From Trachythela sp. YZ-2020 (Eukaryota; Cnidaria; Anthozoa; Malacalcyonacea; Clavulariidae): a DNA stretch of 64,000 nt. The notes under the pieces are model-generated. The model was not told the origin of the DNA. It was given only the letters and a program-made list of their open reading frames with translations, and did no database searches. The position numbers and the translations under genes are program-made. Location of the stretch: positions 4,621,001-4,685,000 of the forward strand of contig JADLSH010000358.1 in NCBI GenBank assembly GCA_016169945.1, in the 5' to 3' direction. Below are positions 32,871-44,465 of the stretch, one piece after another. Position 1 is the first letter of the stretch. Every line of letters starts with the position of its first letter.

Positions 32871-33479
32871 TAAACAGCAAAACTTTGCACCTTAGATCAG
32901 TTAAAGACTTAAGTGTTTGTTTATATTATATTTGTGTTCATTAAGTATATATATATTAAGCAGTAAGCATCTTATTGATATAATATTGGTAATATTACTG
33001 AATAATATTAATAGTGACAATGCATATAAAGATGGACGATACATCGTACTAAGTGGTAATAATTGCAGGCAAGCTATAGTATAGTATTCATTTACTGACA
33101 ACACTTCTGCATGATAAAGTACTTTAATTGGCTGTAATTTTCCCTGCGAGATTGATGTTGGAGGGTTGATGAACACTAAAAATGGCGGATAGAAGTAGGA
33201 TATAATATGTCATACTATGTGTAGTTGTTACACTATATTGTTGGGTTAGTTTCTTAAATATATGGAAAGTTTTATATTTGTAACACTCTTTAAAGTATCA
33301 TTTGTATAATTTAGTAATCATAAGACTAAGAACAGGGTGGGAACGACTAGTGTGTCATGGAATACGGTTTAAATCTTGCTTTTCGTAGATGTAAAAAAGT
33401 TAATTGCAGAGTTATAGCAAATGTTGATACCCGAGCCTAACCAGTATACTTTAAACGTGCCTAGCAATATACGTTAAAC
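32871..33479. other. AT-rich spacer
   Basis: No gene or clear repeat seen. Confidence 0.5.
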
Positions 33480-33519
33480 ATGGCCGACAGATTATCCGTA
33501 ATTCTTCTCCGTCTTTCCA

Positions 33520-33606
33520 ACATTTGTCCGGTGTCCGGCGTCCGTTGCCAGGTGTCCGTTGTCTGGTGTCCGGTCTCCGGTGTCTGGTGTCCGGTGTCCA
33601 TTGTCT
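33520..33606. repeat. GTGTCCGG-type minisatellite
   Basis: About ten degenerate 6-8 bp units around TGTCCGG/TGTCTGG. Confidence 0.8.
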
Positions 33607-33772
33607 GTGTCCGCGTTTTCCAATATACCGAGAAATCGCGATGTTGTTCATCCAGTAAGTTTCGAATGTATATAAATAGCGCGTGCGAAAAGTGCTAATT
33701 GCATGTATTAATAGCGTGCGAAAAGTATCAAAACAACTACAGTACTGTATTAAAACATGAAAAATTCAACAA

Positions 33773-33867
33773 CATAAAACGGTGACTATAAAAGGCGGAA
33801 TGACTCTGCGGAATGGCATGCGGATGAGTTGCGGAATGAAAAATTACATCAAGTACAGTGTAAATAA
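33773..33867 (+). repeat. Inverted repeat copy (left)
   Basis: Reverse complement of 37033-37123, nearly identical over about 90 bp (core AAAAGGCGGAATGACTCTGC). The pair encloses about 3.2 kb that contains other nested elements, so it may be the terminal repeat of a composite element or simply two copies. Confidence 0.75.
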
Positions 33868-34452
33868 ACCGAAAACACTCCGCCCTCCGGGCGTCGTGTT
33901 TCCACACAATTTCTCGTTTTCCCAATTTCCACTCGTGTTGATATAACTGTATGTAAACACGGAAAGTGTTTTATATTTCTTAAATAATATATACTATGTT
34001 TTGCATCACATTTTTGATAGAGATAAGGATATGAATAGTCTGTTCAAGACAGTTAGTTAACACGGTATATACAGCAAATTCAAGTAGGTTGTCGTTCCAA
34101 AAACGTAAATCTTTAAATAGGGTTAGGTTAAGATTAGGATCAACTCTGAACAAACAAAGGATAATGGCTTATTGATAATTTAGACCCTTACACTTGAATT
34201 TGCCTTTGTAAATAGGCCTCTGGTGTGCTGTTTTAGAACAATAGCTGGTGCATATATAGAACACTTCGATAGAAAACGTACCTGCTAATTATTTGTTTAA
34301 AATTCACCTTTATAAGATTAATATACTAAAGTACTTACGATTTTAATATCACATTCAAACGATTTTAATATCACATTCAAGTGATTCAACATTAATATTT
34401 GAACATACAATAACAAAACAAAACAAATTGAGCCCGCGTTATTAGAAAAAGC

Positions 34453-34530
34453 GGTTTATCCCCGAGCCGGCGCGAAGCGCCGTGCGAGGGTACTAATTCC
34501 GCTCGGATATTTACACCCGGGTATGTGAAA
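34453..34530 (+). repeat. GC-rich repeat with GGCGC-GAA-GCGCC hairpin
   Basis: Copy of the motif seen at about 886-985 and, inverted, at 60655-60697. It has a perfect 5-bp stem with a GAA triloop followed by GTGCGAGGGTACTAAT, and in two copies CACCCGGG. It stands out sharply from the AT-rich background. Confidence 0.7.
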
Positions 34531-34549
34531 ACATAGCGGAATCCAAAGT

Positions 34550-34605
34550 CGTCCGCCGCGATGCCATCACAGAATAGATAATAGACCAGAAGTCTCACTG
34601 TACAC
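34550..34605. repeat. Intact arm of a palindromic host repeat
   Basis: GATGCCATCACAGAATAGAT and the following ACCAGAAGTCTCACTGT are the reverse complement of the sequence that flanks the element at 34894-36284. This arm therefore shows what the other arm looked like before that insertion. Confidence 0.8.
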
Positions 34606-34893
34606 CTTTCCCTAACATTTTCGTGTCCGCGATTTTCGCCTTGTGGATCACGAATTGCGCACGCTAGATGACGTGTGTGACACTTGCTGCGAACATCACG
34701 TCAGCGTCAATACACGCGTCATCACGTCAATACACGTCAATACACGTCAATTTCGAGTGTATTGCTATGGGAACAGCTAGTGATGGCAGTTGATGGCGTA
34801 TTGCTCGCGTTTGATGGCGTCGTGATTACACTTGCTGGCTCGCGCCTGCGCATGAAAAATCTCGGACATAATTTTGGCACAGTGAGACTTCTG

Positions 34894-36284
34894 GGGCCGG
34901 TTGTTCAAAAGCCGGTTAACTTAACCCAGGTTTAGCGCTAACCCAGGGTTAAAAATCCTTAACCCTGGGTTAGCTAATCCTGGGTTAATTTGGCGTTGCT
35001 CAAAGGTCGGTTAGCGGTGCGATTAGTTAACCCTGGGTTAAGACATTTAACCCAAGAATAAATCTATGTTAAAATATATATCTAATATAAGAACGTTTTT
35101 GATTGGCTGAAAAGCGTACGTCAAAACATGAAGCAACTGAAATTGAACTATTCAGACATGAATTTGAGCATTTTAGAAAGTTCCGAGATAAAATTTGATC
35201 AAAACCGTTTATATAGACCAAACAAATGAGAAATAGAACATATAAAATTAAATTTGCTCATTAAAAGCCATAAATTTTGGAATTTTAGGCAGTGCTTGAA
35301 TAATTATAAATTTGAGAACAAAATTAGACTTATGGCAGCCAATCAAATGAAATTTTTGAAGTTGAAAAACAATTGTCAACGCATGCGTATTGCAAAAGAT
35401 CTTAACAAAACATGAAAATAGAAAAAGAAGCCAAAGCAAAGTTGTTTTACAGCTTTCAAAAACAATGTTTGTTAGTAATACACTGAGTCTGCAGGCATTA
35501 GATGTGCAAAAATTTGTGATGTTCAAGAAAAGCAAATGGGAACTTGTAAATTAAAACTGCTGGCAACCGAATTGTTTGGCAAAAGAAAAAGGGTTCTGAG
35601 TAAATATATTTTTCGAACAAACCCGAAGGCGTACAAACAGCAAGTTGTTTTTGGTGGCAATAATGAAGGATGGCTTTTCAAAGCTTTCGTGAGGTAATTC
35701 GGTTTACTTCATTGTACAATATCATGTTTACGGCTTTATGCCAAACAGAAAACTATATTTGAAAACCATTTTAATAGCTATAGGCGTAGTACTTCTATTG
35801 TAAAATTGGCCGAAGACCGACGTACTCTACAGTATTATTAACTATGATGTCCATGCTTAGACCAATGACAATCTAAATTGTTGTGTCTTTAATGCTCGTA
35901 AAATTTAACGCCAGCATGTATAGGTAAAGCAACTCAATGGGCTCGTACAGGACGAATAAGAATCTCAATAATATTCAAAGACTTAGAATTTACTGTTTGA
36001 GGTTGGTTTTCATCCATAAAATCTTTGTACACTCTTTGTTTCACCGAGATTTTTGTGTGTTTACGTGTTTTCCACTCCTTTCGACGTCCATTTTTACGAG
36101 TTAATCGGCCGATTAGCAAGTTAACCCACCTAGCGAGGAGGGTTAAATTTAACCCCAACTTTAACCTAGGGTTAAGGATAACCTAGCTTTGAACAACGGA
36201 AAGTAACCTAAGGTTAAAAGTTAACCCTAGGTTAAGCAAATTTAACCCTGGGTTAGCGTTAACCCGCTTTTGAACAACCGGCCC
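34894..36284. mobile_element. Non-autonomous DNA transposon, 1391 bp, GGGCCGGTTGTTC ends
   Basis: Inverted ends GGGCCGGTTGTTCAAAAG and its complement are followed by repeated GGTTAACCC-type blocks at both sides (34915-35060 and 36115-36270). A CTG duplication flanks it (34891-34893 and 36285-36287). The uninterrupted equivalent at 34550-34605 contains only one CTG, which proves the boundaries. A 3-bp duplication is typical of PIF/Harbinger-type mobilisation. Its interior has no recognisable transposase. Confidence 0.85.
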
Positions 36285-36599
36285 CTGGTCTATTATCTAT
36301 TCTGTGATGCCATGGACGGTTCATGGTTTTCTACGTTATACGCATGCGCGAGTCAGGTCGAGAGAAACATACGGATAAACATTTAAAGATTTACGGATAA
36401 ATATTTTGTTAATATATGCATCAAAAATGATTTTTAATACTCGGGCTATTGGAAAAACATACCGATGAATAAGAGCCTTCAAAAGAAGATAAACGAGAAA
36501 CAGTCGAATGGCTGAAAAAAGCACACTTTTGAAGTGTTTTAAACGGGTAAGTGTCTATTTTACATATTTTAGTTTGTGGATTTGCAAAAGCGTATGTCA

Positions 36600-37060
36600 C
36601 TCTGTGAGGTTATTATAATATCGATTAAACCTAAAAGGTATTTTAGCAAGTTTAAATTTGAATTTTGAGGAAACAACGTAATGTCAGAAACTATTTTAAA
36701 GATAAATTTAAAAAATTATACTGTCAAAAAACAGTTGAAGTTTTCTGAAAATTTTGACGTTTTTATGAAATGTCTAAGGTTAAATTTTACAGCAAACCAA
36801 AGCTAAAAGAGTACGTAATAACATATCTACTTTATATAGTGGGGCAATTCATAAGTTTATAGCTAAAAGTACAAATATTATATTACTATTTTATCATTTT
36901 GTACCAAAAGTAAAAAATTGCGTGTTGCTATGGTTACAATGACTGACGGAATACTTCATGTTACAATACATTTTGGGAAGTATGTTCCTGAGTTCGAATA
37001 GGCGAGGGGATTCTGCATGAGTGTATTTCTAGTTTACACTGTACTTGATGTAATTTTTCA
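36600..37060. repeat. Dispersed repeat Y, copy 1
   Basis: Homologous, in reverse complement, to about 55980-56345. Matching blocks include the ACGTAATAACA / TGTTATTACGT region, the repeat around TATATAGTGGGGCAATTC, and a segment containing GAATAGGCGAGGGGAT. Confidence 0.65.
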
Positions 37061-37123
37061 TTCCGCAACTCATTCCGCATGCCATTCCGCAGAGTCATTC
37101 CGCCTTTTATAGCCACCGAACAT
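37033..37123 (-). repeat. Inverted repeat copy (right)
   Basis: Partner of 33773-33867. Confidence 0.75.
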
Positions 37124-37465
37124 AAAATGGATGGCGACTCCAACATTCAACAAAATATACTTAAAATATGATCACAAATGCTCGTCATGTAAGTTATTGT
37201 CACCAAACCACGTAGGCCCTTCCCGATTGTGCTAGCATAATTTTCAGCATAATTTGGCTTCTCGAGCATATTTTTTGCATATTTTCAAGAAAATAATTGC
37301 TAGCATAATTTAGTAATTTTTCGCTAATTCATCTGAATTTTGGGTGTTAAAAAGCAGAACTTTTCATATTTTTGGTGTTCATGCAGTTTTAGTGAGTTTA
37401 GGAAAACTATATTTCATCTTTTATTTCCGCATAAAGTCAAAATAAAGTACGTTTTACTAATTTTA

Positions 37466-37843
37466 TTGGCGAGTTTAAGATCTACAACGCCAACGTCGAC
37501 GACGCGGCCTTCTAACAATGAAGTTTTTCGCTTGTAATAAAGCAATGGAAAAACTTGTAGTCCCAAGAGAATTCTCGACGTCGTCTCTGTCTTGTTAACG
37601 ACGCCAACTAGAGAATTTTTACCTCCTCAGGACGACGGCAAGTCAGAAGGATGAATAGCTGCATTTCGCGTTTGTTTTTACAGCCTGCATTGTAGTCGAT
37701 AACTGCAGTTGAAACGTTTTAAAAGTCATGAATAAAAAGCTTTGAGCTAAAACAAGAACGTTGTTCAATCACGGTCTCTTTATATTCAAATATTTATATG
37801 GCGTTGTCGACTGCCGCGTCGTCGTAGATCTTAAGCTCGCTAA
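37466..37843. mobile_element. Harbinger-type MITE nested in the hAT element
   Basis: Ends GGCGAGTTTAAGATCTAC (left) and GTAGATCTTAAGCTCGC (right) are inverted and continue into GACGACGCGG-type subterminal sequence. They match the right terminus of the Harbinger transposon at 8138. About 370 bp, non-coding. Confidence 0.75.
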
Positions 37844-37881
37844 TATCTGATAATCCGATACGGTCATACGGTCATTAAAGG

Positions 37882-38060
37882 AATACCGTATTGATTTCCG
37901 TGCATGATTCTCTGTTTCTTACACGCGGGTTGTTGCGAGACTTTCGAAAAGCGTAAAAAAAAACGAGCCGATAGGCGAGTTTTTTTTAGCTTTACGAAAG
38001 TCGAGCAACATCCCAAGTGTAAGAAACAGAGAATCATGCACGGAAATCAATGCGGTATTT
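37882..38060. repeat. Palindrome with ~85-bp arms
   Basis: The arms begin AATACCGTATTGATTTCCGT and end in its near-complement. They contain TGCATGATTCTCTGTTTCTT and meet near GAGCCGATAGGCGAG. A related partial sequence occurs at 38320-38350. Confidence 0.85.
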
Positions 38061-38700
38061 GTTTTATAAAATAACCACACAGAAATATAAAAAAAGGTTT
38101 ATTAATATATTTGATGTACATTGCAATTCTCCCAAAAAACGTCAACAACAGCTTATACTGTTTTATGCTTTGTGCTTTCTGCTTGTACGCTATCCACCAA
38201 CTCGTCAACTTGTTTATCCGACTTTAAGACGAACCTCTGTTTACTTTTTTCGCCATTATTTTCTTTGTCAAAGTCAAAAGTTGAACTATTATCGCCCGAC
38301 ATTTTTAAAATTTCAGGCGCGGGAAAATTTCCCGTGCATGATTCTCTCATCCTGCATGGGTATTGACCAATCAGCGCGCTCTATTTACTTCAGTTATTTT
38401 ATAAACTGGCTTATTGGAAAAACAAGATGGCTTCACAAAACAACTTACATTTAAACACTTTAAAGTTAACGTTATATTTGCATGAAGCTTTAGTAAACGA
38501 AAAGTATATGTTGTGCCATATGTTGATGTGTTTCTTTCAAATAAAGAAAGCATATTTTTCAATCAAATGAGCATAATTTTGAAAAATGAGCATAAATTTG
38601 AGCATAATTTTGAGAAAAAACAAGCATTGCTATGTGCATAATTTGCCAGTTTTACTAGCACAATCGGGAAGGGCCTAAAACCACGTGACCACGAATAACC

Positions 38701-38726
38701 AGGGTACTTTTTCAAAAAAGTACCCT
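38701..38726. repeat. Short perfect hairpin
   Basis: AGGGTACTTTTT and AAAAAGTACCCT form a 12-bp stem around two bases, just outside the hAT target duplication. Its role is unknown. Confidence 0.7.
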
Positions 38727-39150
38727 GTGAACGACATTGCGTGTCTGCTTGCAAGTTCAATTGCCTGTATTGTTTTGCAAAGTGTTATACACGCTCTTCA
38801 AAGGGTGTCAGTTCTAATAACTATATTACACAGTGAAATCCAGGAAAGAGATTAACTAACACCCGGAAACTTAATTAAGGAAACAAGATTTTCCATCATC
38901 GTCATCGAGTACTATTACTTAAAAATATTACAAGATCACCTTGTGTGGTAGCCATAATATTATGTATTGTTGCACTATTATCCAGTGCTATAAACCTAGT
39001 TACATGAATGGTGGCTTTATATGAATGTAATATTTCATCCCTTTGCTACAGTCTTGTTGTTGATCGTGTTATTGCAAAGTTTACCAGATAACTCGTTATG
39101 CCTATAGGTTAGCCACATATACATACCTATTTTTATGAAACTGGCCTGGT

Positions 39151-39378
39151 CAGTTTCACTGTGACATATGCGTAAGCAGAAAACGTAAGCATAAGCGTAA
39201 GAGCGGAACGCTTTGATGTGCTTATACTTGCGTTGTTCTCACTGCGACTTAAGCCTTGTTTACTCTGACTTAAGCGTAAGCGTAAGCGCAACAGAACGGA
39301 AGGTTTTGATATCCTTACGGTTAATGTCGGAACGTCTGATCTCTTATGCTTACTCTTATGCTTGCGTTGTAGTGAAAC
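39151..39378. mobile_element. Small inverted-end element (GTTTCACT ends)
   Basis: Imperfect inverted ends GTTTCACTGTGAC ... TAGTGAAAC surround about 200 bp rich in CGTAAGCATAAGC and its complement. A 228-bp MITE is the simplest reading; the minus-strand ORF through it reflects the repeats. Confidence 0.6.
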
Positions 39379-39399
39379 CTCCCCCAGGAGATCATGAGG

Positions 39400-42029
39400 C
39401 ACGCTACAGTACCTACTTCCATAGAATTTAGAATTGCTAAATGAGAAAAAAAATGTAAAATCTATCCGAAATTATATGTTGTTCCTTCTTTTTCTAACAA
39501 AATATTTTCAAAATACCTACCTGAGTGGTATAATACCTAATACTATTAATGTTATGTTAAAAGGCATGCATGTTAAAATACATGGTTAAAATACAATCGT
39601 ATTAAGTCCAAGTGTACGGTTACTTCTACCAAAATTCACGTCAATACTATAGTGTGATTTTATTTGGCCGGCCTCAAAGTGTTCTGATGTTGTGCAAAAG
39701 CATGACCAAATCAAACAGATGTGAAGGAGGCTATCCAAAATTTATCTGATGTCGCCATATTCGCATATGCAACTCACTGTTGAGTTTGGTTTGGTTTGCT
39801 CTCATGGTTTGCCTATTTAGGGGTAGTACACTAGTACTACTGATGCGTGCGAGTTACATTGCCCTAAGTGAGCCGGTGCACATAGTGAGATATGATTAGC
39901 GGTACATTCCGTTCTGCGTATGCGTACATTGGAGTCTCCTGCCCATGATAAAATCAAGTTTAACTAGGTTCTATGTTCTTGCAAAGCCTGGTCATGCTAC
40001 CTTGATAATGTATTTGACTCTGGAAGCAGGAAAATATATTCGTAAATTTCGTTATTTTGGATACAAAAATGTAAACAAAGCCTACAGGTGCGAACGGACT
40101 GTACCGCATCTTTAAACCATTCTAGCTACGCTAATGGAATGTTATGCAAAGCTCTTCTCCTCTCCTCTCCTCTCCTCTCACCCAGTAGACTTTGCTGAAC
40201 AAGTACTATAATCAATGATCAACTCTACTTAGCTATCCATTTACACAGAAATGTAACACCCGACTGCTGTGTTTACTTCCTAAACAATGCTTGGTCAGTC
40301 CAGTCGTGTTTTGATATCAGTGTTAAATTTCCGAGTATACTACCCCTGCTTCTGCATCATAGCTCACCGACAAAACACACTACAGGATGTAAAGCGGTTG
40401 CTTTCTCAAGATCGTAAGGCCAAGCTAGTCTTCAGTGAGTAAACAATAAAAAAACTTTCATATCATTTAGAAATTCCGAGATTAATATTTTGCAAATTTC
40501 CTGTACTGATAATCCCGCAATGTCTGAGGCGGAAATTAGAATAATTCGCATTGTTAGCACGTATTAATTTGGATAATATATGCTAGAATATTCGCATCTT
40601 GGATAATACATATTAACAAATAACAACGTTTACTCTCCAAAATTGTTTATCGACGAGCTTTCGGCTATTAAATCTACAGCCTTCAACGAGATGAACGAAA
40701 AGGGTAGTTCAACGATATATATAATTCATCAATTAATGACGTAGGCAATTAATTATCGCGCGGGGTATTGGTATAGGATATCTATATTCAAGTATTATTT
40801 TCAGGATATTGCGGTTAGCATTTTGAGTATTGTGAGTCTTGGCACATTGACATTATTGTTGTGGTCGCTAAAATCACTATCGCAACTATTCTATTATTAT
40901 AAAATTACAGTCGAATGACTTTTATCTCCAAGTAACTAGTCGCCTAGTCGCCTAGGCAACTCCGGCATCTGTAGAAAACCGTGAGATAATGCGACATTTG
41001 TCACACCAATAATTTCACAGAAATTTTTCTTAAAGAGTTAGACTGACTCTATTTTCAAACTGATTTTCTGGGGAAGCATGCGCCCAGACCCACATAGCCA
41101 ATGTTAACATCTTGGCTACGGCCCTTTATCGCTGAAATATCCTATAGTTACCCGTTGTTGGCTATAGATTTGGCCGAAATCTCGTCGATAAAATATAATA
41201 TGTTGGTTAGAGAACGTAGCTATTTGTTAAATTGATTCTAACTAATACAGAATTTCTTCACTGTTTTCATTCCTCAAAGAATCAAAGGCGTTTTTCTGCT
41301 AAATTTAACCGCAACGAGACCCCAATCTTGCCAAATTTTGAACAATCTGGACAGTGTCGATATTATCACAATGGATACTTCAGATTTGTTAACAACTTCA
41401 AATTACCACGCTTTATGCCAACACACGATGCAGTCAAGTGGATGGTTAATTGAATACTTTAGTTAAGTGTATATCGGGTGACAGCATTCATAAATATCTA
41501 ATTTCAGGAAAAATACAAGAAAAGTTGGTCTTTTCATGCAGTATGCGGCCCGTATACATATCGCGTAGTTTCTAATTCATGAATATATGAAAGGAGGTTC
41601 TTGTTTTAGACATTTCTTTAGTGAACATCCTTCTGTCGCAGTTACCCTTAAAGTCGTTAAGTCTTTAAAATGTAATGCCGTTGAAACTCGCGTTGCACGA
41701 TTCACTGCCTTTCTAAAGCCACGCACACACAAGCCTCTTGACTGAGTTACCGACCTCGCGAGGCCGGCCATTTGATTAGCCACATTCTCTCGTGTGTCGG
41801 TGCATGTGTGTGTGTTTTTGGCTGAGAATTTTACCTCGCGAGGCCGACGGTGAGACAAAGATCTATCGTGTTTGATATCAGAGTAACTTGCTAAGCTACG
41901 ACCTCTCGTCAGTCTTGTGGCGGTGAGCTCAGCCAAGAGCTCATGTGTCCGGCAGGCTTTAGTTTTGTCTTTTCTTATAAGGTCGCGCCTGCTTGTAAAA
42001 CCTGGCTTTAATATGCCAACATTTAAGAA
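39400..42029. other. Long stretch without a recognised gene
   Basis: Only small features: a CTCTC microsatellite at 40153-40179 and two copies of ACCTCGCGAGGCCG at about 41752 and 41833. ORFs at 41232-41453 (73 aa) and 41577-42059 (minus, 160 aa) have no recognisable domain and are not supported. Confidence 0.5.
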
Positions 42030-42905
42030 ATAGAAAACATTTTCCGTGTTTCTATACACTTATAGAAACACGCGTGGGAGTTTGGGAGAACGAGAAATAA
42101 TCATTTCGTGTTACGTTATTTCGAGTTATTCACCCAAACTCCTACAAGTGTTTCTATAAGTGTATAAAAACACAGGAAAAAATGGTTTCTATTTCTTTTA
42201 TAATATAACTCAAAAGACATTTTTTAAACTCGATTAATTTACAAATTCTCATTACGTACGCATGCTGACCTTTGCTCGTCAATTTCGCTGCAAGAAAACA
42301 ACTCTGTTTGAAAATTAACAGTCAAAAATGTGTAAAACCATTAAAATTGTTTGCAAATAGTATTCAAAGTTTTATAATTCGCATTAAATTTGTTTTTTTA
42401 TGATTTTATATTTTGGCGGGAAAATTTCCGTGTTTCTATACAGTTTTAGCAGAATCATATTGTATACTATTGCAAATGCTGTAATTTGATTGGCTACGCT
42501 ACTCGCTATCTAATTGTCGATAGATAGCGAGTGGCGAAACAGCCATCTCCTCGGCGCGATTTTATTTCAATAAATTATGAAAAACGTTTTGAACTACTGT
42601 TTTCTAGAATTCGCTCTCGATTTCTATGAGATGATAGTTCATTCGGGCTTCGCCCTCATCAACTATCACCTCATAGAAATCTTGAGCTCATAATCTAATT
42701 GTTATATAGAAACACGCTTCTCGACTAATCAGCACACGCGTACTATAAATGTTATATTATAAAACAATATAGTTGATGTTCGCGGGCATAAATATGTTTT
42801 TGGCCCGAGTTAGACTCATTTTAGCCCGAGCGTAGCGAGGGTTAAAATGAGTTCTGAAGGGGGCCAAAAACATATTTATGCCCATGAACATCAACTGTAT
42901 TACTC
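42030..42905. repeat. Cluster of four hairpins/palindromes
   Basis: Within 0.9 kb there are: 42042-42172 (arms with GTGTTTCTATACACTTATAG and GGAGTTTGGG), 42490-42525 (CACTCGCTATCTA against its complement), 42618-42680 (GATTTCTATGAG ... CTCATAGAAATC around GGGCTTCGCCC), and 42768-42903 (TTGATGTTC ... GAACATCAA around GCCCGAGCGTAGCGAGGG). The loops are GC-rich in an AT-rich setting. The GTGTTTCTATA motif recurs at about 42430 and 42710, suggesting one or two foldback elements with these as parts. Confidence 0.75.
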
Positions 42906-43227
42906 TTATATTATAATTTTACAGGGCATGCACTTACAGTCGGATAAGAAAATCAGAAATATACCGCAGGCAGAATATAAAATTAACAGTGCCGCCATCA
43001 CGCCGGCATTGTATTTACTAAATTTAAAAATTATATTTAAATATTTAGCAGAAAACCGTTTTCAAGACAAAAAAAAGAATTATAAGTATTATTTGAACAA
43101 TATATTAACTGATTTAGTTTAGCACAATTGCCTGAGTTTGGCTGAATAATGCTAGTTTCATTGCACGATAAAAACAAACTTACATTCACTTCGCCATTGT
43201 GTATAATTATATTAATAGTTTCTGGAG

Positions 43228-43310
43228 ATTGTATATAATATTTCACTCGAAATATCCATCCACCTAAACCTTCTACATCAATTTCAATCGAGTGAGATGT
43301 AGAAAAAAAA
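43228..43310 (+). repeat. SINE tail, upstream copy
   Basis: About 80 bp nearly identical to 43487-43568 and in the same orientation, ending in an A-run. It may be the remains of an older SINE into whose tail the next SINE inserted. Confidence 0.75.
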
Positions 43311-43378
43311 TCACAACCCGCAGTACCCGCATCTATATATATACATGAACTTGTGGTTAACCCTTGGCAACTGGACTC

Positions 43379-43580
43379 GGTAGCTCAGTGGTCAGAGCGC
43401 TGCACCGGAATCGCAGGGCCACAGATTCAATTCCTGTCGGAGGACTTAGAGTTGCATTTTTCGCAGCCGTTCCCGTTCAGGTCTAAAATATTGTATATAA
43501 TATTTCACTCGAAATATCCATCCACCTAAACCTTCTACATCAATTTCAATCGAGTAAGATGCAGAAAAAAAAACCAAAAA
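43379..43580 (+). repeat. tRNA-derived SINE
   Basis: The head has an A box (TAGCTCAGTGGTCAGAGCG) and a B box (GATTCAATTCC) with tRNA spacing. It is followed by the tail TTGCATTTTTCGCAGC and an A-rich end. The cloverleaf is degenerate in the acceptor stem, so it is a SINE rather than a tRNA gene. It belongs to the same family as the palindrome at 23211-23461. Confidence 0.85.
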
Positions 43581-44465
43581 GCAAAAGAAAAAAAAACCTC
43601 TTGTAATAGTTTCTGGCACTACAGTCTACAGACATTGTCTTCTCGTCTTTTTGGAATGGTTCTTGCTCATGCATTTAGCTTCGAAGATCGATAAATTTTT
43701 TACGTTAAAAGTGTAAAAAAGACACTTACGGCAGCCGCCTAAAGACGTAAACAATGGTTTTCTGTCGGTCCACTCGCTCATTAAAATTCAGCGGGCTATA
43801 AAATATATTTTAATGAGTAATATGTTTCTGATGATTACTCAAAATTAGGAGTATATATACTACGAGCTGCGTTTTTCTTCGGTAATGAATGGACTAGTTT
43901 CATTATTCTACCTACTGAGTCAATGATTTAAAATGAACTCATTTTAAGGTTAAGTTCAATCATGAGTCTATTGGCAAGTTCTTGTCATTAAAGCTCACAT
44001 GTCACATTGTCACTTGATTTTGCATGCAAAAGTAAACGTCTTCTTACGAGACAACTATAGTTGCTTGGAAACGGTTTGTCGTTGTTATTGATTTATCAGT
44101 TTCCTTATCGGAAAACTTCGCAGCTTTTGAACACGGAAACAAAGCAATGACACAAGTTTTGACCGTTGACCTTTTTCAATTTACATCAAGGAAATGTATA
44201 CTTTGCGTATGAAACAACGTAACGTTCAAGTTAGCTTCTTGAGATGTGCGTGTTTGTAAACACGTATTTTTAACTAAATAACTAAATAAATATAATATAC
44301 GGAAGCATTTAGTCATACATGCGTAGTTTACTACGTCTATGTTGTTTGCCCCAAATTAATCGAATCTCTATAACTCATTAACAAGGAAGTCGGAGACTCT
44401 TTGAATTCGCCTACATAGCTTAATTAATTGAATTCCTTTGATGTTTTAATATATTTTTAAATGAT

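Larger units (their letters stand above)
37213..38677. mobile_element. Non-autonomous hAT-type element, 1465 bp, with nested insert
   Basis: Ends TAGGCCCTTCCCGATTGTGC at the left and its exact complement at the right are flanked by a perfect 8-bp duplication AAACCACG (37205-37212 and 38678-38685). Subterminal regions repeat GAGCATAATTTT. Inside are a smaller Harbinger-type element and a palindrome (separate entries). The 134-codon and 81-codon ORFs near 38050-38450 show no domain and are not called. Confidence 0.9.

Noticed and set aside
35248..36158. Minus-strand ORFs of 95 and 74 codons inside the GGGCCGG element
   Set aside because: No transposase motifs; too short and compositionally AT-driven.
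41577..42059. 160-codon minus-strand ORF
   Set aside because: No recognisable domain, Arg/Ser/Thr-rich composition, overlaps GC-rich direct repeats and runs into a hairpin.
43379..43455. Functional tRNA gene
   Set aside because: A and B boxes are present but the acceptor stem does not pair and the sequence continues into a SINE tail shared with 23211-23461.
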